The notes: generated by a model from the letters alone, not told the origin. Shown: positions 16,726 through 26,806, counted from the stretch's first letter. The stretch: DNA of 64,000 bases from Agarivorans sp. Alg241-V36 (GCF_900537085.1 NZ_UNRE01000004.1:372001-436000); one strand, 5' to 3'. A program made the numbers and translations.

Positions 16726-17379
16726 TTACTTCGATTGGCCGTAGCGTTGATGTAGGGCTTGGTACAAATCTTCTTGGAAACTTAACGCCGAGGCATCTAA
16801 ATCTGCCATTAGCTCAACCAAGTGCTCGTTATCTTCTCTGCCGTCCCACACTTTACGATAGGTTCCTTGCTTGTAACCATTGTCTTGACGGAAGAAATTA
16901 AGCACGTTTTTGCTCACGTATTGCTGGTAAAGATCCAGCCAAGTCATTTTACAATCAACTAGCAAGGCCGAGAACAAGCCAATGCTGGTGCGTTTGGCAG
17001 CAGCAAGACCAATCAGTAGTTCAAGCTTCTCTAATAAATTAAGCTCGGAAAACTGCCATTGCTTACCATCAAACTGCAGCTCTTTCTGGTCGATATTGTC
17101 AAAAATATAAGCTTGGGCCGGTGTATGTTCGCCATCTGATTGCAGCAATAACTCAGACAATACGAAGTGCCAAATGTCTACCAGCTCCATTTGTAGTTGT
17201 TCTAAGTCGCAATCTTGTTTTTTCCACCACTTCCAACCATGGTGTTCAATCGCTTCCGCACCTTCAATCACTACCGCACGCAAAAAGGGCGAACGCGTGC
17301 TTAGCCATTGGGGATTCACTTTGGCGTTCATGTTGTCTTGTAGCTGCAACATAATTTGCGCTTGGTTTGCTTGTAACAT
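16726..17379 (-). CDS. Dimeric (all-alpha NTP-pyrophosphatase) dUTPase
   Basis: The 217-residue protein matches the dimeric dUTPase family (dUTPase_2, MazG superfamily). It should hydrolyse dUTP/dUDP to dUMP. The metal-binding helices are visible: EGAEAIEHHGWKWWKK (E-x3-E plus Trp/Lys) at about residues 40-55 and QMELVDIWHFVLSE (E-x2-D) at 64-77. VLNFFRQDNGYKQGTYRKVWDGREDN near the end is the conserved nucleotide-site motif. It starts nine bases after mrcB, with AAGGA in the gap, so both genes form an operon. It is unrelated to the common trimeric Dut enzyme. Confidence 0.9.
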   Translation of the reverse strand: MLQANQAQIMLQLQDNMNAKVNPQWLSTRSPFLRAVVIEGAEAIEHHGWKWWKKQDCDLEQLQMELVDIWHFVLSELLLQSDGEHTPAQAYIFDNIDQKELQFDGKQWQFSELNLLEKLELLIGLAAAKRTSIGLFSALLVDCKMTWLDLYQQYVSKNVLNFFRQDNGYKQGTYRKVWDGREDNEHLVELMADLDASALSFQEDLYQALHQRYGQSK

Positions 17380-17388
17380 TCCAGATCC

Positions 17389-19788
17389 TTAATTAAATAT
17401 ACTTTGTAACCAGGTTTTCGCCTTGGTGGCACTTTGTTGCACACAGCCTTCCGCTACTTCCGCTTGGCTGCTGGGTGCGGGTAATAGTTGAGTTTCGCCA
17501 CAATCTGCCGATGTAGGGTGTCCATTGGCTTTAGCAAAATGCACCCAACTTAGATTATCCGGTTGCATGGCGCGTAGCGACTGTGGGTACGAGGTTTTGA
17601 GATATGCAGCATATACTGGCAGCGCTGCCGACGAGCCTGTTACCGCAGCAGGTTTATTATCGTCTCGCCCTACCCATACGGTAACAATCTCGCGCTGGTC
17701 AATGCCCACATACCAGCTGTCACGTAGATCATTGGTGGTACCGGTTTTACCGGCTAAATCCACCTTAGGGATCCGCCACTTCAACGAGCGAGCAGTGCCG
17801 CTGCGGGTGACCTGGCTCATGCCATAAAGGGTGAGGAAATTGGACATTTCAGACCACCGCCGCTCGGCGTCACTATCAGCTTTATACAAAACATTACCTT
17901 GGCCATCATTCACTTGGTGCACCGCATAGAGCGGACGATATTCACCATCACCACCCAAGGTTTGATATAGCTGAGCCATTTGAAAAGGCGATAAACTCAA
18001 GCTGCCCAATAAAATAGACGGATAAGGGCGAGTATTCTCTTCTAAGCCGGCTAGCTTTAAAGTATCAACCACCGAATCAACACCCACCTCTAAGCCTAAA
18101 CGCACCGTTGGCACATTTAACGATTCAGCCAATGCGCGCACTAGCATCACTGGCTCACTAAAGCTTTTATCGTAGTTATTTGGCTGCCACTGCGTACCAT
18201 CATCTAAGGGTACCGCTAGAGGGCTATTATCCAGTAATTCGCCCAACTGGTGGCCTTGCTCAAGCGCAGTAAGATAAACAAAAGGCTTAACCAAAGAGCC
18301 AATTTGGCGACGTGCATCTAAGGCGCGATTAAAACCTTGGTTGTTCTTCTCTCTGCCGCCAATTAGCGCGCGAATCGCCCCAGTATGGCGTTCACTAATT
18401 ACCATTGCCGTTTGCAGCTGTTTTGTAGCACCTTGGTCAAGTTGCTCTAATACGCTCTGAGCTGCAGTTTGAGCATGACGCTGCGACAAAGGATCGAGGG
18501 TTGTGAATACTTTTACACCGTTATGATTACGCCAATCATCGGCATGCTGCTTCAGCTCACGGCGCACCAAAGATACAAAGCCCGGTGTTTTTTGATAACC
18601 CATGCTGCCACGCTTACTCAAACCCAAGGGCTTTTTCACTGCCAGTTGATATCGCTCGGCGGATAGCTCGCCTTCTTCGGCCAAAATGCGCAGGACTAAG
18701 TCACGACGATTTACCGCCCGCTGTTCATGGCGCCAAGGATCGTAGTAAGACGGTCCTTTAATAATCGCAACCAACAAAGCGACTTGCTCCACCGATAAAT
18801 CATTCACTGGGCGGCCAAAATAGAAATAACTCGCTAGGCCAATACCGTGCACCGCATTACTGCCGTTTTGCCCTAGATACACTTCGTTAAAGTAGCTCTC
18901 GAGAATTTCATCTTTGCTGTAGCGAAAATCGATCAACAGCGCCATATAAGCTTCTTGCAACTTGCGCCACAAGGTTCGCTCACGGGTAAGAAAGAAGTTT
19001 TTAGCAAGCTGTTGAGTAATGGTGCTACCGCCTTGCACCGTGCGCCCAGCCCGCAAGTTCACCACTAAGGCTCGAGCGATCGCCATGGGTGATACCCCAT
19101 CATGCTGATAAAACTGACGATCTTCGGTCAAAATTAAAGCTTGCTTTAAGCTATCTGGAATGTCGATTAGCGGCACAAATAAACGGTCTTCTTGCTCTGT
19201 AACGTTTAAGCGTTCCAGCAATACCGGGTCGAGCCGGGTTTGGGCAATTTCTTCGCCAGTATCGCGATGCTGAATCTTAGCCAAACGCGAGGGACTAAAC
19301 GTGAGCAACATTGGCAGCTCTGGCTCAATGCCATCGGCAAATTCAAATTGACGACGCACTACTTCAATTTTAGTTTGTGATACCGCGTATTCACCGCCTC
19401 GTTTAGCTCGCTTTACCTTTCGGTAATTAAGCAAAGCTAATTCATCCTGCAGCTCTTTGCGGCTCAAACGTAAACCCGGATATAACTGTAGCTCACGGCC
19501 ATATACGGCAGCGGGTAATTGCCATTTATCCCCAGTAAAACGTTGTTGAATTTGCCGATCTAATACAATCCCCCATGCCACAACCACCACTAAACCTACT
19601 AGGGCGAGCTTCCAAGTAATACCCCACAAGCGTTTACCCCAGCTTGGTTTAACGGCTTTTCTCTTGCTGGCTGGCTGTTTAGTGGCTTTTCTAGCTGGAG
19701 AGCGTTTGCTTTTGCTGGCGGGCTTTTTGGCCGTGGCTTTTTTAGGGCTGGGTTTCTTGGCCGATGGATTGGGTTTTTTGGGACTCAT
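17389..19788 (-). CDS. mrcB: Penicillin-binding protein 1B
   Basis: This bifunctional class A enzyme polymerises and cross-links peptidoglycan at the inner membrane. In order it has a very basic Lys/Pro/Ala-rich cytoplasmic tail (about 50 residues), one membrane helix, and a UB2H-like region. The GT51 glycosyltransferase follows, with TEDRQFYQHDGVSPMAIARA and GGSTITQQLAKNFFLT. The transpeptidase has SLVKP (SxxK), SLN and KTGTT. UB2H is the docking site for the lipoprotein LpoB in E. coli, but no lpoB is nearby. The 799 residues fit the family. The dUTPase follows in the same operon. Confidence 0.97.
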   Translation of the reverse strand: MSPKKPNPSAKKPSPKKATAKKPASKSKRSPARKATKQPASKRKAVKPSWGKRLWGITWKLALVGLVVVVAWGIVLDRQIQQRFTGDKWQLPAAVYGRELQLYPGLRLSRKELQDELALLNYRKVKRAKRGGEYAVSQTKIEVVRRQFEFADGIEPELPMLLTFSPSRLAKIQHRDTGEEIAQTRLDPVLLERLNVTEQEDRLFVPLIDIPDSLKQALILTEDRQFYQHDGVSPMAIARALVVNLRAGRTVQGGSTITQQLAKNFFLTRERTLWRKLQEAYMALLIDFRYSKDEILESYFNEVYLGQNGSNAVHGIGLASYFYFGRPVNDLSVEQVALLVAIIKGPSYYDPWRHEQRAVNRRDLVLRILAEEGELSAERYQLAVKKPLGLSKRGSMGYQKTPGFVSLVRRELKQHADDWRNHNGVKVFTTLDPLSQRHAQTAAQSVLEQLDQGATKQLQTAMVISERHTGAIRALIGGREKNNQGFNRALDARRQIGSLVKPFVYLTALEQGHQLGELLDNSPLAVPLDDGTQWQPNNYDKSFSEPVMLVRALAESLNVPTVRLGLEVGVDSVVDTLKLAGLEENTRPYPSILLGSLSLSPFQMAQLYQTLGGDGEYRPLYAVHQVNDGQGNVLYKADSDAERRWSEMSNFLTLYGMSQVTRSGTARSLKWRIPKVDLAGKTGTTNDLRDSWYVGIDQREIVTVWVGRDDNKPAAVTGSSAALPVYAAYLKTSYPQSLRAMQPDNLSWVHFAKANGHPTSADCGETQLLPAPSSQAEVAEGCVQQSATKAKTWLQSIFN

Positions 19789-19992
19789 ACTGCCTTACTG
19801 CTTGATCAAACGTTAATGGTTGGCTCACTAAAACGCGCAGAAAATGCGAAAGCCAAAGTGCAACAAGGATACTCCCACTGACGGTGTTTTTTAAGCATAA
19901 ATTAGTGTCAATATGGCTAAGATAATTTGTGAAGGCAGCCAGTTGCTCCAGCAAGGCTCAACTTGAAACCTAGGATAGTATTTATAGTTGCT

Positions 19993-21180
19993 TTAGATGG
20001 CTTTTAGGCTTGGGGGCACCGCTTCCCAAATAGCCGCATCTCGCGTTTTTTGATACCCGTACTGGTACAAGCTATTCATGTATTGCTGAGTGAATGCTTC
20101 TTCACTAATTAGAGGGAAATCACTATCAATGTAGGCCAAATGAAAGCCCAAGTGATGACGTTGCGAGAAGTGGTAGATATGCTCTACGTCGCCTATGCCT
20201 TGGTTGCGTATCATTGTAGACAGCGAGCGTAAGCTTATTTCCGTAAGACTATTTTCGATTACCCGATAATGAGGTTTAAGCGGTCCATTACGAATAACAT
20301 AAACCTGCTGCGGTAAATCTTCTAGATAAGCGCTATGGTAAGCCCACTGCGGCACTAAAAATACCTGTCGGGAAACGCCGCCATCAACATGTAGCTCCTC
20401 ATAAGCTTGCTCGCCATCGCTTATTTCTAAGCTTTTAGCTGGAAATGCGCCTGGCACAGAGCTACTGGCGATAATGATATCTTGAATCAAACTTACCGCT
20501 TGTTGATTGTTTTGTTGGGCAATTTTGCCTATGTCCCACATCGACATTTTTTCGTTGTCTAAATTGGTCGTGCCAATAACCAATAAGCGACCTTTGCTGC
20601 GCTCACTAGCAATTTTCTGCACAATATCTGCGTTCACATAACTGCGCACTTGTCGCTCAAAGCCTTGAGTATTTAGTACCGTTTTACCCCCTAACAAACT
20701 CCAAATACCATTCACTTCAAACAAGCTGTTCATGCTGGTTTCGGTATAGTACCGTTTAAGCACAGGGTCGTAGTCACTGCCTAAGTAGGCAAAAATTGAG
20801 ACGATTGCCCCGGTGGAGACTCCAGTAACAAGGTCGAATTCAGGTCTAGTGTCGTTATCACTCCAAGCATTAAGGACTCCAGCAGAAAACGCGCCGTTTA
20901 TTCCGCCACCAGATAGGGCGAGATGATTTATTTCACTAAGCTGTTGCTCTCCTCGCGACTCTCTACCAAGCAGAATTTGTTGATATTCCGCTTCCAGATC
21001 ATGGCCAGTAATTTCTTTGCTTTCGCCATCCCAATAACGAATACCAGAAACACCTAAAGGCGACATCACTTCTGAATATAAAGAAGCATTTCTTGGCGGG
21101 GCGCTGCAGGCCAGCAGCACACATACAGTAGTTAGAAGCGTTATAGCTTTAAACAGAGCAATAGCATGTTTGCTAAGCAA
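19993..21180 (-). CDS. Patatin-like phospholipase lipoprotein
   Basis: A Ser-Asp dyad lipid acyl hydrolase is expected. Patatin signatures are all present: LALSGGGINGAFSAGVLNAW (oxyanion loop), GVSTGAI (G-x-S-x-G nucleophile) and HVDGGV (D-G-G/A). The N-terminus carries a lipobox, LLAC, so the protein is probably attached to a membrane. I prefer TTG 21180, eight bases after GGAG (21192-21189), giving 395 residues with a normal lipoprotein signal. An ATG 90 bases upstream is open but would bury the signal. The mature chain has a NINEER-free, Ser/Tyr-rich C-terminus. A small beta-barrel gene lies upstream on the same strand. Confidence 0.88.
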   Translation of the reverse strand: MLSKHAIALFKAITLLTTVCVLLACSAPPRNASLYSEVMSPLGVSGIRYWDGESKEITGHDLEAEYQQILLGRESRGEQQLSEINHLALSGGGINGAFSAGVLNAWSDNDTRPEFDLVTGVSTGAIVSIFAYLGSDYDPVLKRYYTETSMNSLFEVNGIWSLLGGKTVLNTQGFERQVRSYVNADIVQKIASERSKGRLLVIGTTNLDNEKMSMWDIGKIAQQNNQQAVSLIQDIIIASSSVPGAFPAKSLEISDGEQAYEELHVDGGVSRQVFLVPQWAYHSAYLEDLPQQVYVIRNGPLKPHYRVIENSLTEISLRSLSTMIRNQGIGDVEHIYHFSQRHHLGFHLAYIDSDFPLISEEAFTQQYMNSLYQYGYQKTRDAAIWEAVPPSLKAI

Positions 21181-21285
21181 GGGAGACACTCCAAAAATGA
21201 GTTGATAACGAAGAGCTTGAATTAATAGCGGGGAGTAATGGTAGCTAGGCAAGCATCCGTGCTTAGCCAATAGTTAAACTATCAA

Positions 21286-21792
21286 TTAAAAGTGGTAATC
21301 AACCGACAGCATGATTTGTTGAGTGTCGTTGAGTTTAAAGCTCGCTTCTTCATAATCTTGCTCTAAATAACGGTAGCTTAGCTCAGCACTCCAGTTGTCA
21401 TTAATATTGTAAATAACCCCTGTTTGTCCGCCCCAAACAAACTCGGTAGAGCTTTGGTTATTAATCTCACTATCCGATGCGCCCATAGAAGCACCGATGA
21501 ACAAACTAAAGTTGTCATTAAGCGGGTACAAATAGTCGTAAGAAGCAATCAAGCTATTTTGGCTTAGCTCGTCCATGTAGGCGTAAGTGCCCATTACACG
21601 ATGATTGTCATTGATAATCGCACCACCACGTAACTGGTAAGTTGCGCCATCATCTTCGCCGTTATACATGCCTTTTACATTGTCGGCTTGGTAACCCAAA
21701 CCTGCACCCGCGAACCAATCTACATCAGCAGCCATAGCGCCAGTAGACATAGTACAAACCATTAGTGAAGCCAACAGTGTCTTTTTATTCAT
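21286..21792 (-). CDS. Small outer-membrane beta-barrel protein
   Basis: The 168-residue precursor has a signal peptide (MNKKTLLASLMVCTMSTGAMA). The mature part has eight alternating amphipathic strands, such as WFAGAGLGYQ, TYQLRGGAIIN, NFSLFIGASMG, and a final LSVDYHF ending in Phe, the outer-membrane assembly signal. This fits the OmpA/OmpX-like eight-strand porin family. No periplasmic domain is attached. AAAGG precedes the ATG. It may share a transcript with the patatin gene 105 bases downstream. Confidence 0.85.
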   Translation of the reverse strand: MNKKTLLASLMVCTMSTGAMAADVDWFAGAGLGYQADNVKGMYNGEDDGATYQLRGGAIINDNHRVMGTYAYMDELSQNSLIASYDYLYPLNDNFSLFIGASMGASDSEINNQSSTEFVWGGQTGVIYNINDNWSAELSYRYLEQDYEEASFKLNDTQQIMLSVDYHF

Positions 21793-21974
21793 AACAATAG
21801 CCTTTAAGATTTAGAGTAAAACTTGCTAAATACCTCTATAAGTCGGCAGATAGTAAGCATTCAACTAACAAAAGTTGGCGGAACAACACCCTGTTAACAC
21901 AGGATGAATTTGCCACCGCCCGAGAATAATATCGACACTGGAGGGGAAGATAAACGCGCAGCCGCATCACAAAC

Positions 21975-21993
21975 TGTCATATAAAACATGACA
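21975..21993. terminator. Short hairpin after hrpB
   Basis: TGTCAT (21975-21980) pairs with ATGACA (21988-21993) across seven bases, 26 bases beyond the hrpB stop. There is a T-run on the plus side only. It is a weak candidate. Confidence 0.25.
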
Positions 21994-22018
21994 ATATCCT
22001 TTTTAATGCGGTCGCTGT

Positions 22019-24502
22019 TTAGCCTTGATTTGGCTTTGCGTAATTGAGTTGGCGTTTGGTTTTATGGGTAGCTTGAGCACTAACAGGATCGTCAGGCCAA
22101 GGGTGTTTGGGGTAACGCCCTTTCATTTCTTTTTTCACTTCTACATAGGCTGACTGCCAAAAGCTGGCTAAGTCTTGAGTAAGCTGCAAAGGTTTACCAC
22201 CCGGCGACAACAGCTCTAAGGTGATCGCAATTTTGTTACCTAATTGCGGCGACTGCGGCTGACCAAACATTTCCTGTAATTTTATCGACACCACCGGAGC
22301 GTTACCTAACTGGTAGCGAATGGCGGCACGATTCCCAGAAGGGGCTAAATAATGACTAGGTACCAAACTTTCTATTTGCTGCTGTTGTTGCCAATCTAAA
22401 CGAGACTTTAAGGCTGCAAGCCAATCAATGTTTTTTAGCTGCTGCCAAGTTCTGCAAGTGCTTAAGTGCATGCTTAGCCACTGCTCAGCATCATCTAACA
22501 GCGCTTCATCGCTAAAATCGGCCATCGCCAATTCACTAAACCACTGTTGGGCGCAGCGGGTGCGCTCTAACCAAGCACGGGTTTTATCGTTAAGCGGCAA
22601 CCAACTAAAACCTTTACGTTCAATTTGTTCCAGCCAAGCCTTGGCAACTAATTCGGGCTCTAGTTGCTCGGCGGCTTGAGCGCTTAATACTAACGCGCCT
22701 AGCCGCTGTTGTTTCTCCGCAACAATTCGCTTGGCGGTTTCAGACCACTGGCAATGCAATTGAGTGCTAAAACGCTCCGTTTGCAAGGTTTTAAGCTCGC
22801 TCAAGTCTAGCTCACAGGCTAAGGCAACCTTGCCTTGGTTTCGCCCTTCTGGCCAATACAAATCGCAAACCACCATGGCATCTAGTTTAGCTAAGTGATG
22901 CTGCTGTTCATGTAACTCCAAACCAAAGCCACCACTGCAGGTATAACTGCGCCCCTGCCGCTTAAGGGCAATGCGATCGGGGAAGGCTTGCGCTAACAAT
23001 AAACCATCCCACTTAGCATCAATGTCGCTGGCAGGTTTAACCTTAAAGCGCTGTGCCAATTGCTTAAGCTGTTGCTGATATTGCTGTTTAGCAGCGCCCG
23101 CTAGCTCTGCTTGTGCTTGGCTAATTTGATCGCTTTTGTGCGAGCTATTGTTATCCAGCAATGCAGCCAACTGGCAAGCTCGCCACAACAAACCGTTTAC
23201 ATTGGTTTGCTGTTGCCAAGTTTGTGCTTGGTCTAACATCGCCAACATACGTGGGCCAACCCCACTATTGCTTAGGTGTTCTGCACGTTCACTTAAGCGG
23301 TCATTTTTAAGCAGTTGTAGTTCGCTGAGCAACTGCTTGGCTTGGCCAAGATGAGCTTTAGGTGGCATGTCTAACCACTGCAGCTCGCCAGCATCGGCTC
23401 CCCACTGCATTAATTCTATTACCAAGCGACTTAACTCGCTGCGGGTAATTTCTGGACTCGCGGCAAAGGGGCGATGATTTAACTGCTCTTCGCTGTAAGC
23501 GCGATAACAATGACCAGCCTGTAAACGCCCGGCTCGACCAGCACGTTGTATTGCCGATGCTTTGCAAATCATCTTCGTTTGCAAACGTGTGGTGCCGCTG
23601 CTGGCATGGTAACTGGCTTGCCGCTCTAGGCCGCTATCAATCACGCAGCTAATACCATCAATGGTTAAACTGGTCTCGGCGATATTAGTCGCAAGTACCA
23701 CTTTACGCTTGCCAGGCAGAGCCGGGCGAATCGCAGCTTGCTGCTCGGCTAAGCCCAGCTTGCCATACAAGCTGTGTAACTCTTGCTCGGCGGATAAGTT
23801 TGGCCTTAGTTGTTGTTCTACTTGACGAATCTCTGCATTACCCGGCAAAAATACCAATACGCTGCCGGTTTGCTCGGTCAAGGCCTTTGTCACCAACTGG
23901 GCAAGTTGTTCACTCCATTGCCAATCTCGCTTAATAGAATGATAGCTATAGGTAATAGGAAAGCTGCGACCTTGGCTTTCTAGTAATTGCGCATCGGGCA
24001 ATAGCTTGCTTAAAGCATCACTTTCTAGCGTGGCCGACATAATCATTAGCTTTAATTCTGGATTAAAAGCTTGCTGCACTTCTAGGCTAAGCGCTAACCC
24101 TAAGTCGGCATGAATGCTGCGCTCGTGAAATTCATCAAATATCACCATGGCAACCCCGCTTAGTTCGGGATCGCTTTGAATCAAACGGGTGAGTATGCCT
24201 TCGGTTACCACCAGCAGTTGAGTTTTAGCCGATTGGCGATTATCACCACGCATTTGATAACCAACCCGCTCTCCCACCGCTTCGCCTAATTGGCTTGCCA
24301 AAAACTCGGCAATGTTTCGCGCCGCCAAACGCCTTGGTTCCAGCAAAATAATCTTGCCGTCTAAGCCCGCTTGTTGCAGCAACATTAAAGGCAAAGCGGT
24401 TGATTTTCCCGCCCCCGGAGGCGCGCACACAATAAACTGCTGCCGCGTAGCTAAACCGACCAATAAATCTGGGAATATTTGGGTTACTGGTAACTCACTC
24501 AA
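22019..24502 (-). CDS. hrpB: ATP-dependent helicase HrpB
   Basis: HrpB is a DEAH-box helicase of unknown physiological RNA target. The 827 residues match. Motif I is PPGAGKSTALPL near residue 30, motif II DEFHERS, motif III SATLES, then VFLPGNAEI, ATNIAETSLTI and QRAGRAGR. The C-terminal HrpB-specific domain has GKPLQLTQDLASFW and RYPKHPWPDDP. The TTG start follows AGGA by six bases. The gene is divergent from sfsA in E. coli as well. Here a binding-protein gene and a MITE candidate lie in between. Confidence 0.96.
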   Translation of the reverse strand: MSELPVTQIFPDLLVGLATRQQFIVCAPPGAGKSTALPLMLLQQAGLDGKIILLEPRRLAARNIAEFLASQLGEAVGERVGYQMRGDNRQSAKTQLLVVTEGILTRLIQSDPELSGVAMVIFDEFHERSIHADLGLALSLEVQQAFNPELKLMIMSATLESDALSKLLPDAQLLESQGRSFPITYSYHSIKRDWQWSEQLAQLVTKALTEQTGSVLVFLPGNAEIRQVEQQLRPNLSAEQELHSLYGKLGLAEQQAAIRPALPGKRKVVLATNIAETSLTIDGISCVIDSGLERQASYHASSGTTRLQTKMICKASAIQRAGRAGRLQAGHCYRAYSEEQLNHRPFAASPEITRSELSRLVIELMQWGADAGELQWLDMPPKAHLGQAKQLLSELQLLKNDRLSERAEHLSNSGVGPRMLAMLDQAQTWQQQTNVNGLLWRACQLAALLDNNSSHKSDQISQAQAELAGAAKQQYQQQLKQLAQRFKVKPASDIDAKWDGLLLAQAFPDRIALKRQGRSYTCSGGFGLELHEQQHHLAKLDAMVVCDLYWPEGRNQGKVALACELDLSELKTLQTERFSTQLHCQWSETAKRIVAEKQQRLGALVLSAQAAEQLEPELVAKAWLEQIERKGFSWLPLNDKTRAWLERTRCAQQWFSELAMADFSDEALLDDAEQWLSMHLSTCRTWQQLKNIDWLAALKSRLDWQQQQQIESLVPSHYLAPSGNRAAIRYQLGNAPVVSIKLQEMFGQPQSPQLGNKIAITLELLSPGGKPLQLTQDLASFWQSAYVEVKKEMKGRYPKHPWPDDPVSAQATHKTKRQLNYAKPNQG

Positions 24503-24547
24503 AGCTGTTCCTAAAACGCAGGGCCATTTAACCCGCCTAGTTTACCC

Positions 24548-24577
24548 AAACACTTGCGACTACCCAAGCAAGTGTTT
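24548..24577. repeat. 10-bp inverted repeat upstream of hrpB
   Basis: AAACACTTGC (24548-24557) pairs perfectly with GCAAGTGTTT (24568-24577) across ten bases. It lies about 45 bases upstream of the hrpB start, so it could be an operator or a leader hairpin. Confidence 0.5.
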
Positions 24578-24668
24578 GATGAACTGTTTTACGACCGCTC
24601 TGAAGACTAATATAAGAAATGGGGTTAAACTCAAAGCCTAAAGCTAGTGCACTAACACTTGCTCTAGC

Positions 24669-24936
24669 TAGAGCCTGTTAATCTTTAGAGCTGATTTTTT
24701 CAGCTGTTTGTGGCTTATTGATACAAGACAGAGGCTTTGATGTGTAGCTAGCTTGCTTGAGAAGCCGATAACGCAGTAGCAATGAGCCATAAACGCTGAA
24801 CGAAGGGTTCGGCTAAAAGCGTTTTACGCCTTGTTAAGGGGTATTTGCTTAGAATAACTAGGCTGCGCACTCCTTGCCGCGCCTGAAACGATTTTATCTC
24901 GAACAAAATTTAACCGCGAATGGTCAACAGAGCCTA
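24669..24936. mobile_element. Candidate MITE inserted at a CTAG site
   Basis: The stretch has related inverted ends: left AGCCTGTTAATC just after CTAG 24668-24671, and on the reverse strand of the right end GCTCTGTTGACC just inside CTAG 24934-24937. The ends share CTGTTRAYC with a few mismatches. The 268-base interior has no long open frame. CTAG at both edges fits IS630-type insertion, which targets CTAG and duplicates TA. No transposase is in view, so it would be non-autonomous. A 14-base palindrome GCTCTAGCTAGAGC covers the left edge. It ends about 16 bases before the next start codon. Confidence 0.45.
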
Positions 24937-24952
24937 GCAAAGGGAAGTTAAA

Positions 24953-25729
24953 ATGATTGTGTTTTCAAAAGTTTGTGTGCTTTGGAACATTCTCATTATT
25001 GGACTTTTAGCGCCCTTCACCAGTAATGCCCAAGAGCCAATGCATGGCAATACGATAAATTCATGGCCCCCCTATATGTTTCTTGAAGATGGCCGCATAA
25101 GTGGCATAGCAACAGATATTGTTAAGGCCACTTTCAAAAAAGCCAACATAGAGCTTGAATTGGATACCTACCCTTGGGCAAGAGCTTATCAGATAACCTT
25201 AACCCAAAAAGACACACTAATTTATATGTTGTACCGGACAGAAGACAGAGAGTCTTTATTCAAATGGGTTGGCCCAATCGTCCCTGCGCAACCTATGTAT
25301 TTCTATAAACTGAGAAGTCGCTCGGAGATAAACATAAGTTCGCTGGAAGACGCGAAACAATACACCGTAGGAGTGGTTAGAAACGTAGCTAACCATAAGT
25401 TTTTACTTAAGCAAGGTTTCGAAGAGGGTAAGAACATTGCAGCAGTTACCAACCCACAGCAAAACCTAAAAAAATTGTTGGCTGGTAGAATCGACCTACT
25501 AATCGGTAGCGAGTTAACCCTAGCGATGCAAATGAAAGAGCTAGGGGCCTCGATGCAGGAGATAGAGCCATCTTTCAACCCAATTGAAACCAAAGCTGGC
25601 TACATAGGTTTTAACTTGCAAACCTCAGATGAAACAATCCAACGCTTGCAACATGCCTTAGACTCCTTACAAGAAGATGGCACAGTAAAAGAAATACAAA
25701 ATAAGTACATTAATAGATACCTACAATAA
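24953..25729 (+). CDS. Periplasmic solute-binding protein, amino-acid (SBP_bac_3) type
   Basis: The 258-residue precursor has a signal peptide ending in TSNAQ. The mature chain follows the family 3 binding-protein fold: SWPPYMFLEDGRISGIATDI (ligand pocket), then DTYPWARAYQ, YTVGVVRNVANHKFLLKQG, and a final helix KEIQNKYINRYLQ. There are no permease or ATPase genes nearby, so it may be an orphan receptor or a chemotaxis/signalling binding protein rather than part of an importer. GGGAAG precedes the ATG. The MITE candidate ends immediately upstream and must have replaced or supplied its promoter. Confidence 0.85.
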   Translation: MIVFSKVCVLWNILIIGLLAPFTSNAQEPMHGNTINSWPPYMFLEDGRISGIATDIVKATFKKANIELELDTYPWARAYQITLTQKDTLIYMLYRTEDRESLFKWVGPIVPAQPMYFYKLRSRSEINISSLEDAKQYTVGVVRNVANHKFLLKQGFEEGKNIAAVTNPQQNLKKLLAGRIDLLIGSELTLAMQMKELGASMQEIEPSFNPIETKAGYIGFNLQTSDETIQRLQHALDSLQEDGTVKEIQNKYINRYLQ

Positions 25730-25869
25730 ACCCGAATCTAAAGAGCGCTCACCGCCTATTGACCGCAAGCCTATTAGCTCAGGCAAACTAAGCGCTTGTT
25801 GCGTGGCTAAACAAGAGCAATCAATCAGTGATAGCATTAGAGCACGATGTAATCATTCAGAAAAACTGT

Positions 25870-26571
25870 ATGTCATTTGAATCACCGCTAAAACCCGCCA
25901 CACTGGTTAAACGCTATAAACGCTTTCTCGCCGATGTAATTTTAGAAGATGGCAGCGAAACCACCATTTACTGCGCGAACACCGGCGCAATGACAGGCTG
26001 TGCTGAACCAGGTAATACCGTATGGTACAGCCAATCAAGCAACCCTAAACGTAAGTACTCACTTAGCTGGGAGCTAAGCCAAACCAAACAGGGCGATACC
26101 ATCTGCGTGAATACTGCTAAGGCCAATCAATGGGTTGAGCAGGCCCTTCAGCAATCACTAATTGGCGAATTATCTGGCTACGCTCAGCTACGCCGCGAAG
26201 TAAAATATGGCAGCGAAAATAGCCGTATCGACTTTTTGTTGGAAGACCCTAAACGTGAAAAGTGCTACATCGAAGTAAAATCTTGCACCTTGCTACAAGA
26301 AGGTAAGGGCTACTTTCCCGATGCCGTAAGTACCCGCGGGCAAAAACACTTACGCGAACTTATCGAGATGAAACAGCAAGGCCACCGCGCAGTATTGTTG
26401 TTTGCGGTGTTGCATAGCGGAATCAACAATGTTCAAGCCGCTGCCCACATTGATCCCGCTTATGCAGAGTTACTCGCCTTAGCCAAACAACAGGGTGTGG
26501 AAGTGCTTGCGTACAAGGCTAAACTAAGCCCTGAACATTGCAGCTTAGATCACGCCGTTCCTGTTTACTAA
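25870..26571 (+). CDS. sfsA: SfsA, DNA/RNA nuclease family
   Basis: SfsA was named for stimulating sugar fermentation and is now grouped with PD-(D/E)XK nucleases. I chose ATG 25870 because [23 protein letters not shown] is the family start and the resulting 234 residues equal the E. coli length as I remember it. A GTG at 25828 is also open. [19 protein letters not shown] and [10 protein letters not shown] (the E-x-K catalytic strand) are present, as is [16 protein letters not shown]. It is upstream of dksA as in E. coli. Confidence 0.95.
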   Translation: MSFESPLKPATLVKRYKRFLADVILEDGSETTIYCANTGAMTGCAEPGNTVWYSQSSNPKRKYSLSWELSQTKQGDTICVNTAKANQWVEQALQQSLIGELSGYAQLRREVKYGSENSRIDFLLEDPKREKCYIEVKSCTLLQEGKGYFPDAVSTRGQKHLRELIEMKQQGHRAVLLFAVLHSGINNVQAAAHIDPAYAELLALAKQQGVEVLAYKAKLSPEHCSLDHAVPVY

Positions 26572-26806
26572 TCGCGCCACTCTGCCTCTACTTGTACAGC
26601 TTTATTTACATGAAATCGGGCTAGATTTGAATCACCGTAAACTGGAACATTTTGCAAAAGGCAACTAGATGATAGGGATGTCAGTGACATTTTTATGACA
26701 ACATCAGTAAAACATTTACTACTTTAGAGGGTGGTCAAAAAAGCGGCAAACAGTCTACATTCTTTTACCGAGCTTAGGCAGAATTGGCAAATTCATGGCA
26801 ATTCAT

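Noticed and set aside
16578-16901. 107-codon plus-strand frame
   Set aside because: It runs antisense through the conserved dUTPase 3' end, has no ribosome site, and its product looks like random translation.
19742-19954. 70-codon minus-strand frame upstream of mrcB
   Set aside because: It overlaps the start of mrcB in another frame and lacks a ribosome site. The gap 19789-19992 is treated as non-coding.
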